Origin: Leifsonia sp. 71-9
GTDB lineage: Bacteria; Actinomycetota; Actinomycetes; Actinomycetales; Microbacteriaceae
DNA: 46,794 nucleotides
Direction: 5' to 3'
Assembly: GCF_001898805.1 (NCBI RefSeq)
Contig: NZ_MKVJ01000017.1
Span: 15,180 to 61,973, forward strand
Shown in pieces: positions 24,571 through 32,201 of the stretch (within the stretch, counting starts at the first letter, position 1; every line of letters starts with the position of its first letter). The notes under the pieces were generated by a model, which was not told where the DNA came from, made no database searches, and saw nothing but the letters and a program-made list of their open reading frames with translations. Made by a program: the position numbers and the translations under genes.

Positions 24571-25421
24571 CCCTCCTCAGCCCGCGGCGGGACACCACTC
24601 CGCTCAGCCGCACCGTCGTGATGGTGCTGCTCGCCGTCTCCACCGTCTACTTCCTCTTCCCCCTCTGGTGGCTGCTCGTCGCGGCGACCAAGCCGTTCGG
24701 CGAGCAGTTCTCGGGCAACGGCCTGTGGTTCGACGGCTTCGGCCTGTGGGACAACCTCGCCCGCCTCACCGCGCAGGGCGACGGCATCTTCTGGCAGTGG
24801 ATGCTGAACAGCCTGATCTACTGCGGCGTCGGGGCCGCGATCGGCACCCTCCTCTCCGCGATGGGCGGCTACGCGCTGGCCAAGTACGACTTCCCCGGCC
24901 GCGGCGCGCTGTTCGGCGTGATCCTCGCGGCGGTGCTCGTGCCGAAGATCCTGTTCACGCTCCCGCTCTATCTGATGTTCTCCGGGGTGCACCTGATCAA
25001 CAACCCGCTCGCCGTGCTCCTCCCGAGCATCGTCAGCCCGTTCGGCGTGTATCTGGCGCGCGTCTTCGCGGCGCAGTCGGTGCCGGACGAGGTGATCGAG
25101 GCCGGGCGGATCGACGGCGCGAGCGAGTTCCGCATCTTCCGCGCCATCTCGACCAAGATGATGCTGCCGGCGCTCGTGACGATCTTCCTGTTCCAGTTCG
25201 TCGAGATCTGGAACAACTACCTCCTGCCCGCGATGGTGCTCGGCGACGACCGCATGCAGCCGGTGACCGTCGGCCTGGTCGGCTGGAACGCCAGCCACGT
25301 CGCCGTTCCGCCGCCGCTCGTGGTGATCGGCTCGCTGGTCTCGGTCGTACCGCTGATCATCGCGTTCCTCGCGCTGCAGCGCTTCTGGCGCGCCGGGATG
25401 ACCGCGGGAGCGGTGAAGTGA
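24567..25421 (+). CDS. Sugar ABC transporter permease (MalG/UgpE-like)
   Basis: A 284-residue permease, GTG start within the GTGA overlap. Six helices are visible, beginning VVMVLLAVSTVYFLFPLWWLLVAATK. The EAA loop is EVIEAGRIDGASEFRIFRAISTKMM and the family block GGYALAKYDFPGRGALF precedes it. Its own stop overlaps the GH35 start, so permease and beta-galactosidase are translationally coupled. This supports intracellular hydrolysis of the imported sugar. Confidence 0.92.
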   Translation: MTLLSPRRDTTPLSRTVVMVLLAVSTVYFLFPLWWLLVAATKPFGEQFSGNGLWFDGFGLWDNLARLTAQGDGIFWQWMLNSLIYCGVGAAIGTLLSAMGGYALAKYDFPGRGALFGVILAAVLVPKILFTLPLYLMFSGVHLINNPLAVLLPSIVSPFGVYLARVFAAQSVPDEVIEAGRIDGASEFRIFRAISTKMMLPALVTIFLFQFVEIWNNYLLPAMVLGDDRMQPVTVGLVGWNASHVAVPPPLVVIGSLVSVVPLIIAFLALQRFWRAGMTAGAVK

Positions 25422-27301
25422 CCCGCGGTGACGCGACCCTGACGGCGACCTCCTCCCTCCTGACCTACGAGGACGGGGTGCTGCTGCGCGGCGGCGTGCC
25501 CCACCAGGTGCTCTCCGGCTCGCTGCACTACTTCCGCGTGCATCCCGCGCAGTGGCGGGACCGCCTGGAGCGGCTCGCCGCGCTCGGCCTCAACACGGTC
25601 GACACCTACGTGGCGTGGAACTTCCACCAGCGCCGCGCTGACCGGCCGGCCGCGTTCGACGGCTGGTGCGATCTGGAGGCGTTCATCGCCCTGGCCGGCG
25701 AGATCGGGCTCGACGTCATCGTGCGCCCGGGACCCTACATCTGCGCCGAGTGGGACAACGGCGGCCTGCCCGCGTGGCTTACGGCACAGGTCGGGATGCG
25801 CGCCCGCAGCTCGGAGCCCGCCTTCCTCGACGCCGTCGCCGCGTGGTTCGACGACCTCATCCCGCGCCTCGCCGCCCTGCAGGTCGCGAACGGCGGACCG
25901 GTCGTCGCCTTCCAGGTCGAGAACGAATACGGCAGCTACGGCGACGACGGCGACTACCTCGCCTGGCTGCGGGATGCGCTGGTCGCCCGCGGCGCGACCG
26001 AGCTGCTCTACACCGCGGACGGCCCGACCGATCTCATGCTCGACGGCGGCAGCCTCCCGGGCGTGCTCGCCACGGCGACGTTCGGCACACGGACGGGGGA
26101 GGCGTTCGGCCTGCTGCGCGCACGCCGCGACGGCGAACCGCTGCTCTGCGCCGAGTTCTGGAACGGCTGGTTCGACCACTGGGGCGAACGGCACCACGTG
26201 CGCACCGTGCCGAGCGCGGACGCGACGCTCGCGGAGATCCTCGACGCCGGCGGCTCGGTCAGCCTCTACATGGCGCACGGCGGCACCAACTTCGGGCTCT
26301 GGGCGGGCGCGAACCACGACGGACGCCTGCAGCCGACGGTCACCAGCTACGACTCGGACGCGCCGATCGCCGAGCACGGGGCGGTCACGGCCAAGTTCCA
26401 CGCGTTCCGGGAGCGGTTCGTCGCCGCGGGCGCGCGGGAACTGCCGGTGCCGGCCGACCCGCGCGTCCTGGCGCCACGCGCGGTGCCGGTCACCCGAGGC
26501 GCGGGGCTGCTGGAGGCGCTGCGCACCACCCCGCTCACCGCGACGCGGGCGACCCCGCCGAGCTTCGAGGAGCTCGGCCTCCCCTCCGGGCTCGTGCTCT
26601 ACACCGCCACGCCCCGGCTGCCGCGCGGCGAGAACACGATCACCGTCAGCGGCCTGCACGACCGCGCGCAGGTGTTCGTCGACGGCGTGCCCGTCGGCAT
26701 CCTGGACACGGACGGCTCGGTCCCGGTGACCGGCCGCGGCGAGCGGGTTCAGCTGGAGATCCTGGTCGAGAACCAGGGCCGCATCAACTACGGGCCGCTG
26801 CTCGGGCAGGGCAAGGGCATCCTGGGCGGCGTGCAGATCGGCCGGCGCCTCGTGCACGGCTGGAGCGCGCGGGCGCTGCCGCTGGACGAGTGGACGCAGG
26901 AGGAGGTCGCGGGGCTGGCGGGGGCTGGTGCTGGGCTGGGTGCGGGTGCGGGTGCGGGTGCGGGTGCGGGTGTCCGCGAGGGCGCGGGAGCGGGTGCCGG
27001 TGCAGGCGTGGGCGCGGCCGCCGGGTTCTCGACCGCGCGGTTCGCGCTCGACGATGGCGAGCCGGCCGACGCCTTCCTCGCGCTGCCCGGCTTCGGCAAG
27101 GGCTTCGTCTGGGTGAACGGGCTCCTGCTCGGGCGGTACTGGGAGATCGGGCCGCAGGTCACGCTCTATGTCCCCGCGCCCGTGCTCGTGGCCGGCGTCA
27201 ACACCGTGACCGTGCTCGAGCTCGAGCACGCGGGCGAGCGCGTCGAGTTCCGCGCGCGTCCCGAACTCGGCCCGCCCGAGGAGTACGTCGAGATATTCTG
27301 A
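25418..27301 (+). CDS. Beta-galactosidase, glycoside hydrolase family 35
   Basis: A 627-residue enzyme without a signal peptide, starting at GTG 25418 in a GTGA overlap. GH35 motifs: SGSLHYFRVHPAQWRDRLERL at the N-terminus, TVDTYVAWNFHQ, RPGPYICAEWDNGGLPAWL, acid/base Glu170 in VENEYGSYG and nucleophile Glu246 in CAEFWNGWFDHWG, then YMAHGGTNFGLWAGAN. The C-terminal beta-domains (about 400-620) end with GKGFVWVNGLLLGRYWEIGPQ. Between them is an odd Gly-Ala run at about 498-535, encoded in part by five perfect TGCGGG hexamers (26941-26970). GH35 enzymes often act on beta-1,3-linked galactose, which fits the disaccharide released by GH101. Confidence 0.94.
   Translation: MTRGDATLTATSSLLTYEDGVLLRGGVPHQVLSGSLHYFRVHPAQWRDRLERLAALGLNTVDTYVAWNFHQRRADRPAAFDGWCDLEAFIALAGEIGLDVIVRPGPYICAEWDNGGLPAWLTAQVGMRARSSEPAFLDAVAAWFDDLIPRLAALQVANGGPVVAFQVENEYGSYGDDGDYLAWLRDALVARGATELLYTADGPTDLMLDGGSLPGVLATATFGTRTGEAFGLLRARRDGEPLLCAEFWNGWFDHWGERHHVRTVPSADATLAEILDAGGSVSLYMAHGGTNFGLWAGANHDGRLQPTVTSYDSDAPIAEHGAVTAKFHAFRERFVAAGARELPVPADPRVLAPRAVPVTRGAGLLEALRTTPLTATRATPPSFEELGLPSGLVLYTATPRLPRGENTITVSGLHDRAQVFVDGVPVGILDTDGSVPVTGRGERVQLEILVENQGRINYGPLLGQGKGILGGVQIGRRLVHGWSARALPLDEWTQEEVAGLAGAGAGLGAGAGAGAGAGVREGAGAGAGAGVGAAAGFSTARFALDDGEPADAFLALPGFGKGFVWVNGLLLGRYWEIGPQVTLYVPAPVLVAGVNTVTVLELEHAGERVEFRARPELGPPEEYVEIF
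26941..26970 (+). repeat. Hexanucleotide tandem repeat (TGCGGG) x5 inside the GH35 gene
   Basis: Five uninterrupted TGCGGG units encode Gly-Ala alternation. Degenerate units extend the Gly/Ala tract on both sides (about 26910-27030). Copy changes would alter length by two residues per unit without changing frame. Confidence 0.8.
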
Positions 27302-27309
27302 CCCCCCTC

Positions 27310-27366
27310 ACATTTGGACCAAATGTCGCCTTTGGCGGCGCCAAACGGGACATTCGGTCCAAATGT
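27310..27366. repeat. Dispersed palindromic element, family A, copy A4
   Basis: Perfect palindrome ACATTTGGACCAAATGT (27310-27326), hairpin TTTGGCG-G-CGCCAAA (27331-27345) and second palindrome-like ACATTCGGTCCAAATGT (27350-27366). It starts nine bases after the GH35 stop and may end that operon. The layout matches copy A1 with diverged bases. Confidence 0.7.
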
Positions 27367-27463
27367 GCGTGCGCATCCCCACCACCGCCGCGTGAAGTCA
27401 ACGGTTTTACGCGCGGACGCGGCGCGGAGATGATGAGGTGGTCCCGTGGAAAGGAGACCGCTG

Positions 27464-28630
27464 ATGGAGTTGCGCAGGAATCGTCCGCGACCAGGAGGCA
27501 CCACCGTCTCGAGCTCCACCATCCCGAGCGGCGTGCGGTCGGCATCGGAGTGGTCGTGGCGGCTGCTCGTCATCCTCGGGCTCGCGGCGGTCGTCATCTA
27601 CCTGGTGATGGTGTTCCAGGAGATCGTCATCCCGTTGCTCGTCGCCCTCCTGGTGTCGGCGCTGCTGCAACCGGTCGTCGCCTCCCTCGTCCGCCGCCGG
27701 TGGCCGAAGTGGCTGGCGATCCTGCTGACCCTCGTCGCGTTCGCGGCGGTGCTCGGAGCGCTCGTGACCCTGGTGGTGTGGCAGGTGCGGGCGGGCCTCC
27801 CGCAGCTGGAGCGCGAGTCCGTCGCCGCGTACGACCGGGTGCGGGACCTCCTGCGTCAGCCGCCGTGGAGCGTGACCGATGCGCAGCTCGCCGGCTACAT
27901 CTCCAGCGCGGGCGACCTGATCAAGAAGGACAGCGGTCAGATCATCGGCGGCGCGGTGCGCGTCGGTTCGACCACCGGCCACCTCCTCGCCGGTGCGCTG
28001 ATCGCGGTGTTCGCCACGATCTTCATGCTCATCGAAGGCGGCGGCATCTGGCGCTGGATCACGCGCCTCTTCCCGCGCAGCGGACGCCCGGCGATCTCCG
28101 CCGCCGGCGACGCGGGCTGGACCACTCTGTCGAGCTTCGTCCGCGTGCAGATCCTCGTCGCGCTGGTCAACGGCGTCGGGATCGGGCTGGTCGCGTTCTT
28201 CCTCGGGCTGCCGCTGGCCATCCCGATCGGCGTCGTGGTGCTGCTCGCCTCCTTCATCCCGGTCATCGGCGCCATCGTGTCGGGCATCATCGCCGTCGTC
28301 ATCGCGCTCGTCTTCGCCGGCCCGGTGCAGGCGATCATCATGCTCGCCGGTGTGCTCCTGGTGCACCTGCTCGAGGCCCACGTCATGCAGCCGCTGCTGG
28401 TCGGGGGAGCGGTGAAGGTGCATCCCCTCGCCGTCGTCGTCGGCGTCGCCGCGGGAACCGGCATCGCCGGCATCCCCGGCGCGCTGTTCGCGGTGCCGCT
28501 CATCGCCGTCGCCAACGCGATGGTCACCGCGATGCTCCGCACCGTCCACGGAACCCCACCCGCCAACGCCCCCGGCCCCGAGCCCGTGACGGTCGCGGAT
28601 CCAGCCGCGCCCCTGGCCCCCGAGACGTGA
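27464..28630 (+). CDS. AI-2E family transporter (PF01594-type membrane exporter)
   Basis: A 388-residue membrane protein starting at ATG 27464 with GGAAAGGAG eight bases upstream. Family features are the N-terminal helix pair (LLVILGLAAVVIYLVMVFQEIVIPLLVALLVSALLQPVVA in part), the soluble domain about residues 105-160, and the C-terminal block containing IPIGVVVLLASFIPVIGAIVSGIIAVVIAL, the PLLVGGAVKVHPLAVVVGV segment and GIPGALFAVPLIAV. Members export autoinducer-2, Na+ or other small solutes; this context does not say which. The last codons and stop (PET-stop) lie inside repeat B1, so its extreme C-terminus appears to have been supplied by the repeat. Confidence 0.88.
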   Translation: MELRRNRPRPGGTTVSSSTIPSGVRSASEWSWRLLVILGLAAVVIYLVMVFQEIVIPLLVALLVSALLQPVVASLVRRRWPKWLAILLTLVAFAAVLGALVTLVVWQVRAGLPQLERESVAAYDRVRDLLRQPPWSVTDAQLAGYISSAGDLIKKDSGQIIGGAVRVGSTTGHLLAGALIAVFATIFMLIEGGGIWRWITRLFPRSGRPAISAAGDAGWTTLSSFVRVQILVALVNGVGIGLVAFFLGLPLAIPIGVVVLLASFIPVIGAIVSGIIAVVIALVFAGPVQAIIMLAGVLLVHLLEAHVMQPLLVGGAVKVHPLAVVVGVAAGTGIAGIPGALFAVPLIAVANAMVTAMLRTVHGTPPANAPGPEPVTVADPAAPLAPET

Positions 28631-28680
28631 CTTGTTGCGGGTGCGGGAGGCCCCGTACCCGCAAGAACTCACACCTCGCG
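28621..28680. repeat. Long hairpin repeat, family B, copy B1
   Basis: An interrupted inverted repeat: CGAGACGTGA ... TTGCGGGT on the left pairs with ACCCGCAA ... TCAC-ACCTCG on the right around an AGGC centre. Its first ten bases contain the final codons and TGA (28628-28630) of the AI-2E gene. It ends just before the stop of the minus-strand gene at 28686, so it could terminate both convergent genes. Confidence 0.75.
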
Positions 28681-28685
28681 GGGGT

Positions 28686-29597
28686 CTATCCCCAGGCCGG
28701 GTAGGGAACCCCGGAGCGCGCCCGCCGCATCCGCGCGTCGGTGGACCCCGACATGGCCACCACCCCGCCCCCCATCGGGAAGGACGACGCCTCGGCGGCC
28801 GCGGTCCAGACGGCTCCGTCGGGCGTGCGCGCCACAGCCCCGAACCGGCCGGCCTCCAGCGTCTCCGAGAAGCCTCCCGTGGCGGCCGCCTCGACCAGGG
28901 CGCGGAGCGTCGCCACCCCGCTCGCGTCGGCGGGCAGCGACCACAACGCCCGTTCGAGCTCGACGGAGAGCGCGTCGGCGCCGGCATTCCAGCGGACCGC
29001 GCAGGCATCGCGATGCACGGGATCCAGCGTCACGGAGGCATCGGCCCGCGCCCGGAGGATGCCGACCCGATCTCCGAATCGCTCGGCCACCTCCTCCACG
29101 ATCGCGATCAGGAGCGGAAGGAGCTCGGCGGAGGGCTCTGCGCCGCGCCGGCGATCAGCGCCTGCGGCTGCGGCGGCCGCGGTGGCAGCGCGCGGCTCCG
29201 GCAACCGGGTCCCGTCCGGGATGCGGAACACCACGCGGTAGTCGGCGCCGGAGTAGCCGTCGGGTCTCTCGTCGACGGGCACCGACTCCACCGCGCGCTC
29301 GACGGTGTCGTCCGGGTCGCTCGTGCGATAGTGCGCGCCGGCCACCGGGACGAGCCGCTGGTGCACCGCGACGATCGCCTCCACCCGCCCGCGCACGTCG
29401 ACCGGGGAATCGTCGGGGTCCATCGGATGCCGGTCGTCGAAGTAGGTCGGGCCGTCCTCGGCCCCGCCGCCGCCCCCGTCTCCGCCGCCGGGCACGGCCC
29501 GCAGCGAGAACCCGACCTCATCCCCCACCCCGAACGGCACACCGCAGCACGCATAGTCCGGACCCCAGACCACCACCTCGACAACCCTCGTCCCCAT
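28686..29597 (-). CDS. Uncharacterised protein with DUF6578-like N-terminus
   Basis: A 303-residue protein of unknown function. The first 130 or so residues (VEVVVWGPDYACCGVPFGVGDEVGFSLRAV, DRHPMDPDDSPVDVRGRVEAIVAVHQRLV, DGYSGADYRVVFRIPDGT) resemble DUF6578, recognised by its CCG-x-PF and GDxV pattern. That assignment is tentative. An Ala-rich linker (about 140-155) leads to a C-terminal domain (LLPLLIAIVEEVAERFGDRVGILRARADASVTL ... WNAGADALSVELERALW) that I do not recognise. A GGGGGG run precedes ATG 29597. Hairpin repeats B1 and B2 border the gene on both sides. Confidence 0.65.
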   Translation of the reverse strand: MGTRVVEVVVWGPDYACCGVPFGVGDEVGFSLRAVPGGGDGGGGGAEDGPTYFDDRHPMDPDDSPVDVRGRVEAIVAVHQRLVPVAGAHYRTSDPDDTVERAVESVPVDERPDGYSGADYRVVFRIPDGTRLPEPRAATAAAAAAGADRRRGAEPSAELLPLLIAIVEEVAERFGDRVGILRARADASVTLDPVHRDACAVRWNAGADALSVELERALWSLPADASGVATLRALVEAAATGGFSETLEAGRFGAVARTPDGAVWTAAAEASSFPMGGGVVAMSGSTDARMRRARSGVPYPAWG

Positions 29598-29614
29598 CCC
29601 CCCACGCTATCGAG

Positions 29615-29679
29615 CCGCGAGACGTGAGTCCTTGCGGGTCCGGGAGGCCGCGCACCCGCAACGACTCACCTCTCGCGGG
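29615..29679. repeat. Long hairpin repeat, family B, copy B2
   Basis: The best-preserved copy: a stem of about 25 bp with two mismatches, from CCGCGAGACGTGAGTC and TTGCGGGT on the left to ACCCGCAA, GACTCAC and TCTCGCGG on the right. It lies between two divergent genes, 18 bases upstream of the DUF6578-like start and 14 bases before the Cys-rich gene. Confidence 0.8.
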
Positions 29680-29692
29680 CTAGGTTCGGAGG

Positions 29693-30028
29693 ATGGACAC
29701 CCCGCCCGCGCGCTACTGCCCGAGCCGCAACGAGGGCCGCCACTGCACCCGGCCGCTCGGGCACCCCGGACTGCACCGACGCGGCGCGCTCCTCTGGTCG
29801 GAGGCATCCGCCGACCCTCCCCGCTGCACCGGATCGGGCGCGCCCGGCAGTCCCGCCCGCGAGCTCTCCAACGGGTACCCGGGAGGCCGTGCCCTCTGCG
29901 AGCGCTGCCTGCGCTTCATCGCGCTCGATGCGACGGGCAGGCTCGTCGAGCACCACACCACCGACGCGGACGAGACGGACGCGGAGGTCGCACGCCGGCG
30001 GGAGTGGTTCAACACGATCGGGTGGTGA
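29693..30028 (+). CDS. Small Cys/His-rich protein of unknown function
   Basis: A 111-residue protein starting MDTPPARYCPSRNEGRHCTRPLGHPGLH. Cys and His residues fall in two clusters: C-x8-C with nearby HPGLH, and a downstream C (PPRCTG) plus CERCLRF. The spacing suggests a small zinc-binding fold, but I know of no named family. The C-terminal part (LDATGRLVEHHTTDADETDAEVARRREWFNTIGW) is acidic then aromatic. Its start lies directly after repeat B2, with no strong RBS visible (CTAGGTTCGGAGG is the nearest purine-rich stretch). Confidence 0.55.
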   Translation: MDTPPARYCPSRNEGRHCTRPLGHPGLHRRGALLWSEASADPPRCTGSGAPGSPARELSNGYPGGRALCERCLRFIALDATGRLVEHHTTDADETDAEVARRREWFNTIGW

Positions 30029-30062
30029 GGCGGCCGTTTTCGCCCACTACTACAGCAGATAC

Positions 30063-30091
30063 TTCCGGTCGGGAATCTGACATGCTACAGT
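30063..30091 (+). promoter_or_regulatory. Candidate sigma-70-type promoter of the bacteriocin operon
   Basis: TTCCGG (30063-30068) and TACAGT (30086-30091) are separated by 17 bases, with TGC before the -10 box as in an extended -10. The stretch from 30050 to 30120 is markedly AT-richer than its surroundings. A short hairpin (CCAAC/GTTGG, 30115-30128) encloses the only GGGG tract before the ATG at 30132. Confidence 0.4.
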
Positions 30092-30131
30092 GATTCGCAA
30101 TATTCCACATACAACCAACGGGGGTTGGATC

Positions 30132-30431
30132 ATGAGGATCAGAGGCAGGATCATCTCGACCGCGTTGGCGGCGGGGGCACTCACGGCGGGGGCATTGCTT
30201 TCGGCCGCCCCCGCGAGCGCCTACGTCAGCTATCCCGAGGGAGGCACGTGGGACTACGGGAACTCGGGGCGGACGTGGTCCGACTACCACCATCCGTCCA
30301 AGCTGCACCGATCGACCGCGTGCAACTCCTACACGTGTCTTCGGTCGGCGGACGCCGCCCGCGGTTCGTGGTCTCGCGCCTCCGTCGCGTGGACCGTGAC
30401 CGGCAACACCTGGTACTACTACAACTATTGA
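30132..30431 (+). CDS. Lactococcin 972-family bacteriocin precursor
   Basis: A 99-residue secreted peptide. The Sec signal (MRIRGRIISTALAAGALTAGALLSAAPASA, about 30 residues) is followed by a mature part of about 69 residues beginning YVSYPEGGTWDYG. The lactococcin-972 pattern is clear: EGGTWDYG, then WSDYHHPSKLHRSTA, a central GSWSRASVAW and the aromatic end WYYYNY. Lactococcin 972 binds lipid II and blocks septum formation in its target. Unlike the cysteine-free founder peptide as I recall it, this one has two cysteines (CNSYTC) that could form a disulfide. It leads a five-gene cassette whose later genes are spaced or overlapped as an operon. Start chosen at ATG 30132, where the signal peptide begins. 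Confidence 0.9.
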   Translation: MRIRGRIISTALAAGALTAGALLSAAPASAYVSYPEGGTWDYGNSGRTWSDYHHPSKLHRSTACNSYTCLRSADAARGSWSRASVAWTVTGNTWYYYNY

Positions 30432-30483
30432 CGCCCGGGGTGCGTCCTCCGCGCGCGGCCCCGTCGTCGAGCGGGGGATCTTC

Positions 30484-31134
30484 ATGAGGCCATCGACCCT
30501 CCTGCCCGTTCTCGTCGTGCTCGTCGCTCTCGGGTCGATGACCGGGTGCGCTCCGTCCGGCGAGTCCGGATCGCCGCCACCGGCGACCGGGACGTCGGCC
30601 CCCATCGCGGATTCGGATGACCCCTGGGCCGGCGAGTTCGCCGACGCCTACCGGCGGGCCACGACCGATTTCGAGCGCGCGGCCCTGGCCGACGGGCGCA
30701 TCACCGATGGCGAGTTCGCCGAGATGTCGAACGCGTTCGCCGAGTGCCTGACCGAGCGCGGCGTGACCTTCGGCGGATTCAAGCCAGGAGGGTCGTTCGA
30801 GTTCGTCCCCGGTCCGTCGATGAACTCCGACGACGCCAACGACATCACCGATGAGTGCTCGGCGCGAACGGGGCTCGACACGATCGGCTATCTGTATTTC
30901 GCACAGCAGCGGAACCCGCAGAACGAGGATGACGCCACGCTCGTCTCCGAGTGCCTGGTGCGCAAGCGGGCCGTCGCCCCGGGCTATTCGGCGCGCGACT
31001 ACCGTCGCGACTCTCCGACCGGGACGCATCCGTTCCTCGACAAGAAGTCCGGCGAGACGGCTCTGATCGCGTGCGAGGCGGACCCGCTCGGCCGCTTCGA
31101 GCAGGGCGCAGGCATCGAGCAGGGCGCGGGATGA
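30484..31134 (+). CDS. Lipoprotein of the bacteriocin cassette (candidate immunity or accessory protein)
   Basis: A 216-residue protein with a lipoprotein signal, lipobox SMTGC (Cys22), so it is expected on the outer face of the membrane. The mature region (DPWAGEFADAYRRATTDFERAALADGRITDGEFAEMSNAFAECL) looks helical with acidic patches. Four further cysteines (AECL, DECS, SECL, ACEA) could form two disulfides. I recognise no named family. Its place directly after the bacteriocin gene and its ATGA overlap with the adaptor gene suggest it protects the producer or helps present the exporter. That is inference. Confidence 0.7.
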   Translation: MRPSTLLPVLVVLVALGSMTGCAPSGESGSPPPATGTSAPIADSDDPWAGEFADAYRRATTDFERAALADGRITDGEFAEMSNAFAECLTERGVTFGGFKPGGSFEFVPGPSMNSDDANDITDECSARTGLDTIGYLYFAQQRNPQNEDDATLVSECLVRKRAVAPGYSARDYRRDSPTGTHPFLDKKSGETALIACEADPLGRFEQGAGIEQGAG

Positions 31135-32201
31135 TGCGCGTGCCGCCGAGGGTGCTCGTGATCGCACTCGCCTGCGTCTCGGTATTCGCGGCCGGCGCCG
31201 GCGCGACCGCACTGTGGCTGACTCCGGAGGCCCCGCCTTCGCTCGCCCCGCCGACGCGGGCCGCCGACGCTCCGGTCGCCGTCCAGGAGTTCTCCGATAC
31301 GCGATCGGTCACGGTGACGCTCGCGGTGGATCGCGGCGCCGAGCTCGAGGCCGGGCTGAGCGGACGCGTGACCTCCACGTCGTGCGAGCCCGGCGGCTCG
31401 CTCGCCTCCGGTGCCGCGCTGGCCGCCATCGACGGTCGGCCGCTCGTCGCCCTGTCGACGGCGGTGCCGCTCTGGCGTGATCTGCACGATGGCGACCGCG
31501 GCGACGACGTCGAAGCGCTTCAGGCGGAGCTGAGCCGGCTCGGCCTCCCGACGCCGGTCGACGGACGCGCCGGGCGAGGGACTCTCACGCGGGTCGCCGA
31601 GCTCTTCGCCCGAGCCGGCGACGACTCCGTGGCGGACGCCGTTCCGGCGGACCGCATCGTCTGGCTCCCCTCCGCCGTCGTGACGTTCGGTTCGTGCGAC
31701 GCGCCCGTGGGATCCACCGTCGCCGCGGGGGCGACCGTCGCGACGACCACGGGGGCGGCCGTCTCCGCGTCGATCGACAGGATGCCGCCCGACCTGACGC
31801 CGGGCGAGCGGCACCTCACCGTGGACTCCGTGGCCGTGCCCGTGGAGGAGGACGGGACGATCTCGGACCCGGCGGCCGTGCACGATCTCGCGGCGACCCC
31901 GTCGTACCAGCGCAGAGCACACGAGCGGGATCGCGGAGTCGCGGATGCCAGTGGGGGAGCCGATGCCCAGTCCGGCGGTCTGCCGGCCGAGCTGTCGCTG
32001 CGCTCTCCGATCTCGATCGGCGTCGTCCCGCCGTCGGCCGTCTACGCGCTCTCGGGACGAACAGGCTGCGTCGCCTCGGGGAACACGCCGTATCGGGTGG
32101 AGGTCGTGGGCTCGCAGCTGGGGCGGACGTTCGTCCGGTTCGCCGGCGAGAGTCCGCGGTCGGTCCGGATCGGCGGGGAGGGGCGCCCGCCGTGCACGTG
32201 A
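31131..32201 (+). CDS. Peptidoglycan-binding membrane-fusion-like adaptor of the bacteriocin ABC system
   Basis: A 356-residue protein starting at ATG 31131 (ATGA overlap). It has an N-terminal signal anchor (VLVIALACVSVFAAGAGATALWL). A biotinyl/lipoyl-like hairpin follows (SGRVTSTSCEPGGSLASGAALAAIDGRPLV), then a PG-binding-1-like domain (about residues 125-165, LHDGDRGDDVEALQAELSRLGL ... DGRAGRGTLTRVAELFA), then a beta-barrel-like part (SIDRMPPDLTPGERHLTV) and a C-terminal domain. This is the layout of actinobacterial efflux adaptors that link an ABC permease to the cell wall. It probably works with the ATPase and permease that follow. Confidence 0.75.
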   Translation: MMRVPPRVLVIALACVSVFAAGAGATALWLTPEAPPSLAPPTRAADAPVAVQEFSDTRSVTVTLAVDRGAELEAGLSGRVTSTSCEPGGSLASGAALAAIDGRPLVALSTAVPLWRDLHDGDRGDDVEALQAELSRLGLPTPVDGRAGRGTLTRVAELFARAGDDSVADAVPADRIVWLPSAVVTFGSCDAPVGSTVAAGATVATTTGAAVSASIDRMPPDLTPGERHLTVDSVAVPVEEDGTISDPAAVHDLAATPSYQRRAHERDRGVADASGGADAQSGGLPAELSLRSPISIGVVPPSAVYALSGRTGCVASGNTPYRVEVVGSQLGRTFVRFAGESPRSVRIGGEGRPPCT

